A stretch of DNA of 64,000 bases, taken from the NCBI GenBank assembly GCA_963920665.1, contig OY987263.1, forward strand, positions 30,430,547 to 30,494,546. The letters are read 5' to 3'. This document shows, in pieces, positions 46,015 to 57,965 of the stretch (its first letter is position 1; every line of letters begins with the position of its first letter). Made by a program: the position numbers and the translations under genes. The notes below the pieces were generated by a model that had not been told where the DNA came from, did not search any database, and saw only the letters and a program-made list of their open reading frames with translations. This stretch comes from Straminergon stramineum (Eukaryota; Streptophyta; Bryopsida; Hypnales; Calliergonaceae).

Positions 46015-46955
46015 TTAACCCCTGAAGTCCCAAATAACCAATTTTGAAAACATAGATATTTTGGGTAGTTCACTACAAATAAAATTTTCATATTTTTGCT
46101 CTGAAATTTTCACATAGCATGTGCTTGAGGAGCAACTTTGAGGCAAAATAATTTTCATAAATTTTGACTACATGGTTAAAAAGTTTTTGTATAATATGTA
46201 GTTTTCATTACTTAGCAGGCAGCCCCAACAATTCAAAAAATTCTTAAAAATTCACTTTTGTCAAAAATAAAAAATTGGAAATTGTTTTTCTAGATTTTTT
46301 ATGTACATAGAATTGAATCATTTCATTTTGATTATTGAGATGAAAGTTATGAAGAGTTTTAGTTTGTGGGTAGTTCTAAATTTCCTGCTCTAAACTAGAC
46401 TTTGAAGTCCTTTAAATATTTAACTCAATTTCAATATTTTGGGAAAAAATAAAATCAAAAGATGTAGATTGTTTATTACAACACTATAACCATTGGTATG
46501 GGCATATTTCAATTCCATAACAAAATTCTTAACAATTTAGTATTTTGAATCATTCTCTACTTCTTTCTACTTACTATTTTTTTCCTATATGTTGTAAAAT
46601 TTCAAATGATTTGAGTTTTTTTCAAGCATATGGTGAACACACCTTGAAGAATGAATCCAAAGATGACCACCATTTGGGACATTTTTTCATACAAATGTGA
46701 CCTTGTGAAGAGTAGCTACATGTTTTTTTGCAAGGCCCAAAATCAAGTTTTCATTAATTCGAACACTAATATTTTGCAATCTACATGGTGGAAATTTCTG
46801 AAATTTTTTCCATATCTTCTCAAACCCACATACTACAAGAGTCTATGGTTATATGTCTTCAAAAGTGTTTTTTTCCTAAAATTTGGTGCTTGTACTAGAA
46901 TTGGCAATTTTAGAGCCTTTTGGTGAAAACATAGTCAAAAAACTTTAGGGATCAA
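46015..46955 (+). mobile_element. TTAA-flanked element, family A copy 2 (941 bp)
   Basis: Left end TTAACCCCTGAAGTCC is intact; the right end has decayed from GGGGTTAA to GGGATCAA. It aligns with the other family A copies throughout, including CCTATATGTTGTA and AAACATAGTCAAA near the right end. An element-sense frame at 46651-46926 resembles those of copies 3 and 4. Confidence 0.82.
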
Positions 46956-47640
46956 GATAGTAAGGAAGATAGTGTGTGGTCACAAATTAGGTAGCTAGAC
47001 ACATGGTGTATTTCAATTATTTTGGATAGTGTAGAAAGTTGTATTCATTAGATTAATGAAGCCATATATATTCATCTTGATAGATGAAATATGAAAAAAT
47101 ATGGATGGAAAATCAATTATTCATCTAAAAGTGGACTTTCATTCATTCTAGAAAGAGCAATTCCATCCCTCAAGTTTTAAGCAATTCCATGATTATTTTC
47201 CCACTAAATACAATTAATTCTCTTACCAAATATTCCATCGAAATTATTTGATATAATTGCTTTTGAAAGAATTAGAGCTCAAATTAACCCCTATGCACAA
47301 TGCTCTTTCTAAATATTTTATAATTTACCTAGAGCATTGTGTACCCATTTCTGGATAGATATAATTTTCCATCTTCAATATTGTCCTTTACCTGTTCATT
47401 TTGAAAATTTCATCTATTTTAAAAATATTGATTAGTCAACAATAGGAGATCAAAAAATGTTTTTTTTCTAATTTTAAATCCCTGCTAAAAGTTCATCTGT
47501 TAAATATTGTGGTTCTATATGTGAAATATTTTAACTTGTGGATGCATTAGTAAAAAAAAGGGGCCTCTACATAGCCACTAGAGCTAGACCAATAGTCCAA
47601 ATAAAAAATTAGTAATTTTTTGGAAAAAAATGAATCTTTT
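46956..47640. other. AT-rich spacer between two family A copies
   Basis: No gene. At 47285 TTAACCCCTATG is followed by CACAATGCTC (47297) and, 27 bases on, its complement GAGCATTGTG (47333), a 10-bp stem; this looks like a deleted end of a TTAA element. Confidence 0.4.
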
Positions 47641-48574
47641 TTAACCCTAAAGTTCCTTAACTATAGTATCACCAAAACTCCTCAAAAACTGCCATTTCTA
47701 GTACAAGTACAAAATTTTAGAAAAATATCATTTTTGGACACATGTAATTGTAGGGGCTTGAAGTAAAATATATTGAAAAGATGTGGAAAAAATTTCAGAT
47801 ATTTCCATCTTGTAGATTGCAAGATATTAGCATTTGAAGTGACAAAAATCCTTTTTTTGGTCCTATGAAAAAACAGGCAACTACACTTCACAAGGTTACA
47901 TTTGTATGAAAAAATGTCCAAAAGGGTGGAGCTTCATTAGATTCATTCTTCAAGTCAAGTTGGCTACATGCTTAAAAATTTTCAAATCTTTTGAAATTGT
48001 GCAACATATAGGAAAAAAATAGTAAATAGAAAGATATAGAGAATGACTCAAAATACTAAATTGTTAACAATTTATTAATGGAATAGAAAAGTCCCAATCC
48101 CAATGGTTGTAATGTTTTCATAAACAATCTACATCTAATATTTTTTATTTTTTTCCAAAAAAATTGAAAATTGAGGTAAATAAATAACTTCAAAGTTTCT
48201 TTTAGAGTAGAGAATCCATACTTGCCCGCAAACTAAAACATCTCATAACTTTTGACTCATTGATCAAAATAGAATGATTCAAAGCTTTCTATGTATATAT
48301 AAATCTAGAAAACCAATTTCAAAATTTTTATTTTTGAAAAAAATGATTTTTTCAGATTTGCCCAGATTGCCCAAGTTGAGAAACAAACTATACATTAGGT
48401 CATAACTTTTGACTCATATTTTCAAATGCCCTCAAATTTAGTGCACATGAAAGATATTCCTTGTCCACGCCTTCTATTAAAGTTTGGGTCAAAAACATGG
48501 AAATCTCTAGTCACAAGTACCTGCCCAAAAAAGATATGTTGCCAAAAAACACACCTTGGTCCTTTAGGGGTTAA
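47641..48574 (-). mobile_element. TTAA-flanked element, family A copy 3 (934 bp, inverted)
   Basis: Bounded by TTAACCCTAAAGTTCC at 47641 and GGTCCTTTAGGGGTTAA ending 48574; both TTAA motifs are intact. Orientation is opposite to copies 1, 2, 4 and 5. A minus-strand frame at 47921-47682 matches the element-sense frames of copies 2 and 4. Confidence 0.87.
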
Positions 48575-48628
48575 TCGAAATCTAATATGGCACCAAAAAA
48601 TATTAATTTATTATTTGGACTTTGGCAG

Positions 48629-48815
48629 GAACTGGTCCAGAGTCTGATGGCCCTCTTCAGACCCCAAATTTTCTGTAATGCCTGAGAATTTTGAGGTTTT
48701 CGATGTCTGGAAGATGAAAGAAACTTTACGAGCTTGGCAGGGGACTATGGAATACGAGAGGAAAATTAGAAGAAAGGACAATTATGAAATGGCCTTGAAT
48801 TGTCAACTTATTTAA
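48629..48815 (+). pseudogene. Possible terminal exon of an unidentified gene
   Basis: A 3' splice site (ACTTTGGCAG) at 48628 opens GTGPESDGPLQTPNFL, then a frame change, then MPENFEVFDVWKMKETLRAW (from 48678) to a TAA at 48815. A polyadenylation hexamer AATAAA follows at about 48863. Composition and GC are coding-like. I cannot name the protein and see no upstream exons; a frameshift or an unseen intron lies near 48676. The family A copy ends only 54 bp upstream, so it would sit in the intron. Confidence 0.3.
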
Positions 48816-51450
48816 GTGATTGTTTCAAATCTCTGCTTTCAGGGTTTCCACAATTCTATGTGCAATAAAATGTAATGGAGTCTTGTTATATATGTCCGCA
48901 TTGTCAATGATTCTAGCTTGTAATCAAGACATGACTCAAGAGAACTGAATTGAAATAGCCTAAGACACACTGTTTCATTCTACTTGGATAGTGAATTTCA
49001 TTAAAATGACGCAGAATATGTTAGAAATTGAATGACATTCCATTAAAATGACATGGAATATGTCAGAAATGGCAGAATAATATTGCCATTTGGCTAAAAA
49101 TTGCCCCCAAACAATTTGATATAGAAGCCAGTTCAGAAAAGTGACCTCACACATACAAGATGCACATTCAGACTGAAACAATCCACAATTTGGAGCGAAT
49201 GATAACCCGAGAGAATTCTCTCCTGAAAACAGGAATTCAGTCTATTTCAAAGCTTACAGATAGGTCCTGATGTTTGAGAACTATAGCTATAAACCTTAAT
49301 CACAAAGCCGGGAGCTTCAATGCATGATCGTGAGGTTGGAGCTAGCAGAACTTTCATCAACCTTCTAGCTAATGCTATTCAGGTTCCTGAACCGATTAGC
49401 AAATAATTCCTAATTACAAGGCATAGAACTTGCATTAATTATAGTCGAGCCCCAACAATAAGCTTTCCAAGGGTACTAGCTAGAATCCGACGGGCCATCA
49501 TGCAGCGTACTTACAGTGGAATCAAGCTAGAAGGCCTCGTTCAATGTGTCTACTAATCACTCCACTGGCACCCGTCTAACAACAATAATCTGAGGAATCG
49601 GCAGCTTCTCACCAAATGCCACAGCACTCGCTTGAAGCCGACTGTAAGCGTCGTACTTAGACCTCGATGCTTCACTGTTGAATATTGAATCTGTGCTCTG
49701 GCTACGGCCATTCTTCAGGCCATTTGTTGCAGCATGTTCGCATTCCTCACCTCGAAATAACGCAAGGCGACTGTAATAAAATCTCTCGAGCTAGCTAACT
49801 AGAAGTCAATTCAAAATGACGCTTCATCGATCCATCGGCCGTCGCCAACGACAAAGGAAACTGAGCCATAATTGAAGTATAGTAAGTATGTCAATGACCA
49901 AACAAATTTCATCCCTGGACGTACCGTGCACCAAGCATAGTTCACTTTGATTGCAAATTCTTGCAACAAATCAGGTAGTGCACGGTGTACGGTTACTACT
50001 TGGTGAATGGGGATGCCTACGCTAGGAGGGAAGCGGACACTACTGTTCGACATTCATAGTTTGGATCCACCGACCTTGGGACGGAGACGTCATCCCTCCG
50101 GTAGCCGGCCTCATGGTACCGGTACCCTCACATCTGGTATCCCCGACCAACGCACGGAGGATTCTAACCACTGGGTGTCCGCCCTTGCAGAACTTCCTTT
50201 TCGCACCGACCACCAGTCGGTGACTTGAAATCGACCCGCCCCTCTCATGTTTCCCGACCACCGGACGGGAGAGTCGTCAGGCAGGCTGGAAGAAACTGAT
50301 GTTTTGGAAATCCCTGGAAGATGGGGAGGCAGGGTACGTAGTGTTTGTTCCGAAAAGTTGAGATATCCCATCCTAGCCTCTGGCATTTTCGCAAATCATC
50401 AACCGCTTTGACTACAATGTTATAGTCATTGCATCAATTAGACGTCAGGCTTGACGTTAGATTTCATTTCAATTCTCAAAGGACACGATGAGATGCGACA
50501 TTTTTATGATGTCCACCGAATCCAAATGCTCGCACTTACCCTGTGCGGAGGTTTTTAATTTTCTTGCAGATCGAAGAAAGTACAGAAGTTGAGGCTCGAG
50601 CCTCAGAAAGTGCACTCTCTGGGGTCCAACCGTATTCAAGAACGAATTTTTCTGAAATCTGGAATGGTTCATTTTTCAAGACTCTGACAAGTGACAACAA
50701 TCAGAACTCGAGACGTCACTTCGTATTCCTCTGTCTATTTTTGTCAGAATATTTTAATATAACTTTCTCTATAAAGTTTCCGGACATCTTTAGTAAGCAA
50801 TCCCGGTCATCTTGGAACATTTTCTAATTCAAAAGCGTCAACTGCAGATTCCTTCGGAATGATGCTCGAGTAGCTACGGGAGTACGTTAGGCACCAGGTA
50901 CTTGATCACGTATTTATATGATCAGGTTCGTTAGATCATGATTTGGGTTAATATCTCTTGAAGATTTCTATTTTGCTTTGATTTCCAATGGTAAGAATCT
51001 GATCGCATGCATTTCTGCAAGTATCGCTTTGGAATCTAAGCTGGTGGGTTGTTCTGATAAATTTATGTGCGTGATGGTCATATAAAATTGAAAATTCATT
51101 CGTTTACTTCACGATCTCTATTTATCTATTATTACTATCTTAGGATTCTATTCACAGTCGTTGCTGGTAGAATCAATTTGGTAGGTATCGGTACTGGCGG
51201 TATGACAAATTGACAGTGACGGAGGTAACTGTAAGATAGGGAAGAACTCACTGTAAGAAAACCCCTGAGCCCGGCGTTGTCGATGTCAGGGAGAGAGAGG
51301 AGATCGTGGCCGTCCAAACCGCAGTGCCAGCTTGCGGCTGGGGAAGCCAAGAAGTGCCGACCGCTGGATATGAATTGGCGACCAGGGAGATAGAGGCATC
51401 TACCGGAGGACGGCGAGCGGTGGAGCGGTAGAAACGAAGAAACCAGGGCC
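48816..51450. other. No firm gene; GC-richer from 49900
   Basis: A 36-bp direct duplication (CATTAAAATGAC words) lies near 49000-49070. An imperfect inverted repeat, GTACCGTGCAC at 49921 and GTGCACGGTGTAC near 49978, could form a hairpin. A minus frame at 50053-49811, starting MSNSSVRFPPSVGIPIHQ, might be a first exon (donor GTACGT near 49925), but has no recognisable domain. Confidence 0.35.
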
Positions 51451-51455
51451 TGTGT

Positions 51456-51472
51456 GGGAGGGGAGGGAGGGG
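51456..51472 (+). promoter_or_regulatory. G-quadruplex motif upstream of BED/LEAFY-SAM-like gene
   Basis: GGGAGGGGAGGGAGGGG: four G tracts with single-base loops, about 380 bp before the start codon. This is a strong quadruplex sequence by standard rules; a role in expression is inference. Confidence 0.6.
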
Positions 51473-51821
51473 AACGTCAGAACGGGAGAAAGGTTCCGGG
51501 GACAGAGACGGGGGTTTGTGCTCTTTGTTCTTGATGCGAAAGAAGGGGGGTGGGTGGGAGCGGCATATTAGTCGTCTTTTGGCGCAAGGGGAACGGGAGC
51601 GAGACGCTGTGTTCCCAGAGCGCTTAGGGTTGGCGAGAGTGTGAGCGCAAGGGGTGCCGGAGAGGAAGTTACGGGGCGAAGGGAACTACGAGAACCAAGG
51701 GGTGGTGTGGGAGGGAGCTTGGGAAGTTCGTTGGCTCCTGACGTTGGGGAATATTTTTTCTGTTGAATGTCTGGTGAGTAGGCCAATTTACAAAAAAGGG
51801 CCAGTGAGGCGAACGTAAGCT

Positions 51822-51828
51822 TATAAGT
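51822..51828 (+). promoter_or_regulatory. TATA-like element near the BED gene start
   Basis: TATAAGT lies only about 28 bp before the ATG at 51851. If used, transcription would begin about at that ATG and translation might start at Met23 or Met41 instead; it may equally be chance. Confidence 0.25.
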
Positions 51829-51850
51829 AGTAGCCTCGCCGACGCCAGGG

Positions 51851-53470
51851 ATGGTGAAGGTGAAGGGTGTGGAGTGGAGCCATGTGTTGGTGGTGAAGGA
51901 GCCGGAGCGCCATGGCATGGCCACGCTCGTCCGCTGTGTGCACTGCGGGAAGGAGTTCCAAGGCAACGCCATGCGCATCCGCGCGCACTTGCTGGGCAAC
52001 AAACGCTCCGCGGGCGTGTCCGGCTGCCCTTCTTGCCCCGAGGAGGCGCGCGAGGAGCTGCGCCTCATCGACATCGCCAAGTCGCAGGTCAAGCGCAAGC
52101 GACAGGACCGCACGCCCCGCGCCCCGCGCGCAACCTCCTCGTCCGACCACAGTCTGGACAGCGCGCAGCAGCAAATGGATCTCATGGTCGCGCTCCAGAA
52201 GGGGGAGAAGTCCGCGGTCGAGCAGGCGTTCCGGAGCATGGTCTTCCAGGCCGGAGGATTGCCTGTCAATTACGTTAATTTCTCTCCGGTCAAGTCAGTG
52301 GTATAACTTTATACATTCCTTTTTTTTATTGTCCTGTATTTGTTTTCGTGAAGTAGGGGATGACACAAGAAACGCCAACACTTCTCGGTTTTCTTGTCGC
52401 CTTGGAATTTTTTCTTCGAGCAGCACGTAGACATTGTGGTTTACATGTTTGAAGGCTCGTTGTTAGTATGAAGCAAGTCCCTTCCCGCAGTCAGACTATA
52501 GACAACCTAGCATGCTCTGAGAATATGGAGATACATCCCTTACGAAATTCTTTGCAAGCGGTTTCCATTGGAAGAGTAGTGCCTGCTGTCAATTCGAAGG
52601 TCTCTCCATTGAACTTAGAATTGCGGTTACAGTGTTGCGACTGGAACTGTCTCGCGGTATGTAGGCCACCTGATCGGTCGACACTCTATATAGCACTTCT
52701 AGAATTGAATTGTTACCTACAGAATGGATCTTTTGATGCAGTTATGGCCGTTGCCTAGCTGTAACGGAAGGACGCATATTCTTGTGATATCTGATTGAGG
52801 TTCTTGATGGTGCAAAACAGGCACCAAGCGTAGCTGAGGCCGCAGATTTGGAATCTTTTTTTGATGGCTTTGGAATTCGACCAGAAACTATTGGCAAGAT
52901 TAAGGAGATGGGCTTCACTGGCAAGACTTTCATGTCGAACGTTGATGAACTCCTCACACTCCTGGATTCTATAAAACAGCATTGTCATCTGACTCTTGGA
53001 GAAGAATGGGGTATTAAGGGTGCAGCAAAGAAATGGCAAAAAGGTAGGTTCGTTCTCCGATTGCCAGTATCACTAATGATCCAGTTCTGAATGTTTTGGC
53101 TCCATTTTTTACTCCTTGGGGTTGGGGTTGGGTGGGGAGTGTGGTATATGCAGAAAATGTGAAATTCAAAAATCTGTTCTCATCTTCCGCATCATCAATT
53201 TTGCATGTTTTCCGACAAGGTGACCGATGTTTACTTGGTTTTGTGACAGATCATTCCATGGTTTTTAATCAACCAGAACTTGAGAAATGGCCAGAGACTG
53301 ACAACGAGACTGCGAATGGCTGCAAGGAGGTCCTCGGTCTTCGTAAGCGTCCTTTTCTTGTTGCACGCCTCTCTGTCCATTCCGTCGATGGTACCCTCGT
53401 ATTTTTGGTCAACTTATCTCGTGTTACTCTGTTATCATCTTGGACATTGAGTCTCTGGCTGCGAACCTAA
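51851..53470 (+). CDS. BED-type zinc finger protein with LEAFY-SAM-like domain (three exons)
   Basis: Exon model: 51851-52300, 52821-53043, 53250-53470, all GT-AG and phase-consistent, 297 residues. Residues 9-70 form a BED-type zinc finger: W9, C29-x2-C32, an RIRAHLLG helix with His46 and Cys59, as in DNA-binding domains derived from hAT transposases. A basic, Ser-rich linker follows. Exon 2 (residues 160-224) reads FFDGFGIR, KIKEMGFTGKTF, DELLTLLDSIKQ and LGEEWGIKGAAKK. These line up in order and spacing with the LEAFY/FLORICAULA N-terminal SAM oligomerisation domain (GVR, MGFT-x-x-T, then GE-x-YGIKAA). Neither the LEAFY DNA-binding domain nor a hAT catalytic or dimerisation domain is seen. 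The third exon is acidic and unrecognised, and further exons beyond 53340 are possible (donor-like GTAAGC near 53343). Likely a nuclear, self-associating DNA-binding protein; that is inference. Coding GC is high, flanks low. Confidence 0.68.
53118..53137 (+). other. Intronic G-quadruplex motif
   Basis: GGGGTTGGGGTTGGGTGGGG in intron 2 of the BED/LEAFY-SAM-like gene, about 110 bp before the 3' splice site, on the sense strand so it would also be in the pre-mRNA. Confidence 0.75.
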
Positions 53471-55449
53471 CGGGTGGTAAAATTCGCATGTAGCTTCCAG
53501 CTAGTCCCATTCCGGAGCACACAGAGACGACACAGGACTAGGTACATTACGGGGAGACAAATTACGACTTCACTTAGGATGCGGTGGAACAAGGTGGCTG
53601 AAGACCTATAAATTTTTTTTCCAATGTAAGATAAACCTTTGTCGAGTCCAAACTTAATTTTTCTCATTTCACCGTAGAATTGGCACCGATGACTCATGTG
53701 GTTGTATGTAGCCTCGTAGCAGAGATTATGGTTGTGAAGTCTCATATTAGAATTTCAAGTCAGGTTCTAATGTCCTTGGATATTTTGTCGAAGCAGAGGC
53801 TGCACAGCACCGCTGGATGTGTAGAGGAGCTGGAATGGTGGATGTGAAGCAGAGAAATATGGTGTATATGGGTGAGGTATGGGTGAGGTTTGTCACACTT
53901 GTACGGGAATTTCAAATTAGCAACTTTTATTCAATACTTGTACATACTTGTAGTCCATACAGCGTGTTCACGCCTGATGAATAAGCTGTGAAGCAAATGA
54001 AGACATTTTGTTTTATTGTTTTCTTTCTTACTCTTAGATTTTTGTAAAGAAACGAAAATGTAATATCATGCCCGGGACTTTTTACCTGGGATTTTCATCA
54101 CTATCCGAGATTGGAGTGGTAGCTAAGTCTTTAGGGGACGTGTAATCATCTACTCCTGTATTTGAGGGATTCAGTGGTCCAGGTATCATGGTCTTGTATC
54201 ATTCCTGTTCTTCTGTTCTAAGTGTGGGGGATGCCAAGCCTTGGCTTTGCTGTCACTGTGCCCGTGGCGGATAGGAAACGAGGACCCTAATCGACAGATC
54301 AGAGTCTGGATGCCATTGCAACGTCTTCAAAACAGAAGTTCGCTACGCCGGACGTGTTGCATTGGTGAGCATGTCTACTGTTTTTCTTTACAAATTGTCT
54401 TAGTTTACTCCTTACTGAACTTCTTTTGATCATTCCTCACTTAGAATCCGAGGTAGAGTTAGATGAAGTGCCATGTTTTCCGGTTTCGTTTGCCTGTGTC
54501 TGTTCTTTGAAGTTTTTAGGCACGATCTACTATCATGGATCCTGTTTATCGAATCTCTTGAGCTCATGAGTTCTTTTTTTTGCTTGTGTCCACTTTATTC
54601 ACGTATGCTATGCGTTTTGCAGATTTTGTTCCCCAACTTTATCGCTGACCTGTGGCGCCTTCCTTTTTATTTGATCTTGGCAATCACTTATGTCAATGCA
54701 AAGGGTCGATAGGAACATTCTTATTATGTGCTATTGCATGGTATGGTAGTGAGACTACTTTGTGACTGTAGAACACAAAGAAACCAATCTGAGACAATCT
54801 CAATTTAGAGCTCATACTGCTAGTAGAATCTGAGTGAACCCAATTCTGTTTTTGTTAAGCCGGGTGCTCATTAACCGAGCGGCAGGGTATTATGTCATTC
54901 GGTCGGCACTTTGGAACCGCAGACTATGAATTTCTACACATGGATTACATATCGATTTAGGAGATGCTTTTCAGTCTTCTATGTAGCTTGGTATAGAATT
55001 TTTTAGATAATTCTATCTCCTTGGTATATGATTTAATTTATGGTTATTTTATAGAAAGCTTCTTGTATGTGTCAGTATTGTGCCCAACCGCCTCTAATGA
55101 CGCACTCAGTGTTGCTGCACATCCCCATCATGAGATCCCCGTCATTTTGAGTACACGTCTGATGGACATCTCCCTTACGTCAAGTTGTTTCCATAACGTA
55201 TGTGAGATTATTTAGAAGTCTTACTGACTATGTGCACTTCTGCGCAGCATGTTTTTGTTTTGTTTTGTAACAATAGCTTGCCCTTCTCCATTGTTAGACT
55301 CAAATTGACAAAACATTAAAATTCAATCACTGAAGAGAAATATTACATGGGGCTAGAAGATATTTTAAAAACTGGAAACAAGTATTTGAATCACATGTTT
55401 CTTCATTATGGCATATCAAGCCCTCCAATCCTACTCTTATGACTAATTT
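53471..55449. other. Downstream of BED gene; no firm gene
   Basis: Short protein-like frames occur at about 53770-53980 (with GYFVEAEAAQHRWMCRGAG) and 54270-54366 (with CHCNVFKTEVRYAGRVAL, ending at a GTGAGC donor-like site). They could be further exons of the gene upstream or untranslated sequence. I cannot link them. Confidence 0.3.
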
Positions 55450-55840
55450 TAGATGATTTCAAGTTGTAAGGTTGGAGCACCCCGAAAGCGTCAATATAAG
55501 CAATTCAGCATATTTGGAGGCATCTTTTCTTTAAAATTATATTTTTGTAGTATTAGCAAGTGAAAATCATGAATATTAAAAAAAAGACCAGATTTTTCAG
55601 ATGTCGCATGTGATTTCTATGATTTTTCAAAGTGCTGGCTCCCTAGACCACTGAATGTGTCACGTAGGTGGACCTAAATCTGAACTCTGCAAAAATCAGC
55701 TGTCAGTGAATCACAGTTAAATATGTGTCCTTCACATGTGTCAGCCAATCAGAATTAAACATATGAAGAACACATTAACACATTTAGTGATATCCAGGGT
55801 AAAAGGATAGGATTAGGGACGCTTATGGGTGTTTCTACCT
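55450..55840 (+). repeat. Dispersed repeat D copy 2
   Basis: Same orientation match to 30340-30720, with shared TATTTTTGTAGTATTAGCAA and GTAGGTGGACCTAAA-like words. Contains an extra 60 bp with AATCA repeated around 55700-55760. Confidence 0.7.
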
Positions 55841-57965
55841 TTTAGTGTACATAAATGATCCCCCCTCAAATTCTACGTGCAATAAATTGTAAATGGATCA
55901 TTTTCTATTTATTTGTCATTAAAAATTAAACGGGGAAATCAATGTAAACTCAAATGTGGATTGGTATGTAATAATTGATGAGTGCACTTCTGGAGAAGAT
56001 TTAATATTTTGAGGTCAAGACAGTCTTCATGGCACAGAGGGATGGTTGGTTTCAATATCAAAAAATTTATCAGTTCAGGTTTTAACTTATTCCCACATTG
56101 ACAAAATCCTCTTCCATTTGACCCCCCCATACTGTACGAATTAATAAGAAAAGAGTGTGCCTTCACCTAACCAAAATATCATCTAAGGTGTGTACGTAAG
56201 CTAAGTACACCCACAATGAACACTAACTGAAATGCGACACCTTCATTTGGACCCAAAAGCACTGCTTTTTTTTAGATAATAACCTTGAAATGGTGTTGAG
56301 GATGTTGTGTGTCCTTTGGATGATTTCAATAGGGGGTGTAGGATGGAAAAAATGGTTTTTCATTCTAATGTTTTTAGGGGAGTTGCCTAACTTTATTTTA
56401 AGTGAATAGTATTGAATGGTGTCTCATTGTTGTATTCTTAATTTTTCAAAAGAAGAAGATACTTAAACTACAAATCATCCTTATGAGTAGCGTGTATTTT
56501 GGCCACTTTTTGCTCAAAAATCTTGATGTGAATTTTAGCTATAAAATGATATTTTTGGAATTTGTGCCCAACTAATGAATCTGAAGTTTATCAAGTTTAG
56601 TTTCTACTCCAATTGGAAAATTAGGGAAATCCTTAAAATTCAATTTTTTTTATTGCAGTTTGAACTTTGGGCCTATAATTGTGGTTCGTTGATTTTATAA
56701 TTTTATAATGACATGGTAACTTTGGTTCACATCATGATGTTATACACTATATTATGATAAAAATCTATGGTGAGACTTTCAGATTTGGGATATATTTTGT
56801 ATTTGATATGGATTTTCTTCACTTCTTTTTGAAGAATAACAAAAATTTGAAATTTCTATGACTCTCAAAAGACATGTGATTTCATCTTTGAAAAAACTAA
56901 TCAATAAATTTCATTTGTAAAGTATAGTTGCAAAATGGCAACAAATATAATGAAGGATTAATGGAGGATTGGAAGACTTGAATCCCTCATCACCAACATC
57001 CTTTCAACATCAAATGAATACAATCAAAATATGAAAGTCCATTGGAATCTTGTGTTGGTTTTCAGTAAACTCAAAAAAAAATACTCAAAAAATTAAGAAG
57101 TTATTTATACATTGTCCAAATAATGCATGTTAAAGTGCATTGGGAATCCTTTTTCAATTGTCAATAACATTTAACAAAAGGTGTAGCTATGTTTCATCGT
57201 TTAAATTACTTCTTAGATATCACTATAAATTGTCTACATTGTAGATGCATTCTTCCACCAAAATATTGTTGAACAATCATGTTTTTGTGCACTTTTTACC
57301 AAAGCAAAGCTTATTGGATTAAAGGATGCAATGCTATAACAATTGCTCTCTTAGAACATGTTATTTTGGGGGATGAACTTCCGTGTATAGTAGAATGAGT
57401 CTCTTGATTAGTAAAAATGTGGTTCTATCAATGCTACATTTCTCCACTTCATAGAATTGTGGTATTTGGCGCTCCACACTAAAAAAATTCAGAGTATTAA
57501 TTTTTTTTTGGTCCAATGTCAAAAGCTTCATGCATATTCCAATGTCAAGGTACAGTCATGGTAGAACTTAGGCACTACCATGCTATTCTCCCTTGTCTTA
57601 TCATTTAAGAAGTAATTTATTAAATAAGAACAAAAGGACCTCTTCTCTCTAGATAAAGACCAAAAATGGAGGGACAATCAAATTGTGTAGATAGAGAGGA
57701 TGATAATGTATCTAGTATTGGTATACTTGGCATTGCTTGATTGAGACATTCTTAAGTTTGACATACTCTATTGGCCTTGAGTTGAGTGCAAGTACTTGTA
57801 ACAAAGATGACAAAAGCATTCACAACCTATCTTATCATAGAAAGTGAAAGAAGAAGTTTGAACAAAAATAAAGCATACAATTCAATATCTATAGCTTCAG
57901 GTGATTTGAATTTTGAGTTTCATAATTAAGATTCAAGTTAAAGTCATGATTGTTATTTCCTGCTT
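55841..57965. other. AT-rich, no gene seen
   Basis: Nothing supported; open frames are short and without domains. Confidence 0.5.

Noticed and set aside
51568..52430. Minus-strand 233-residue frame and plus-strand 172- and 134-residue frames over the BED exon
   Set aside because: Shadows in a GC-rich exon. Only the frame from 51851 shows a domain.
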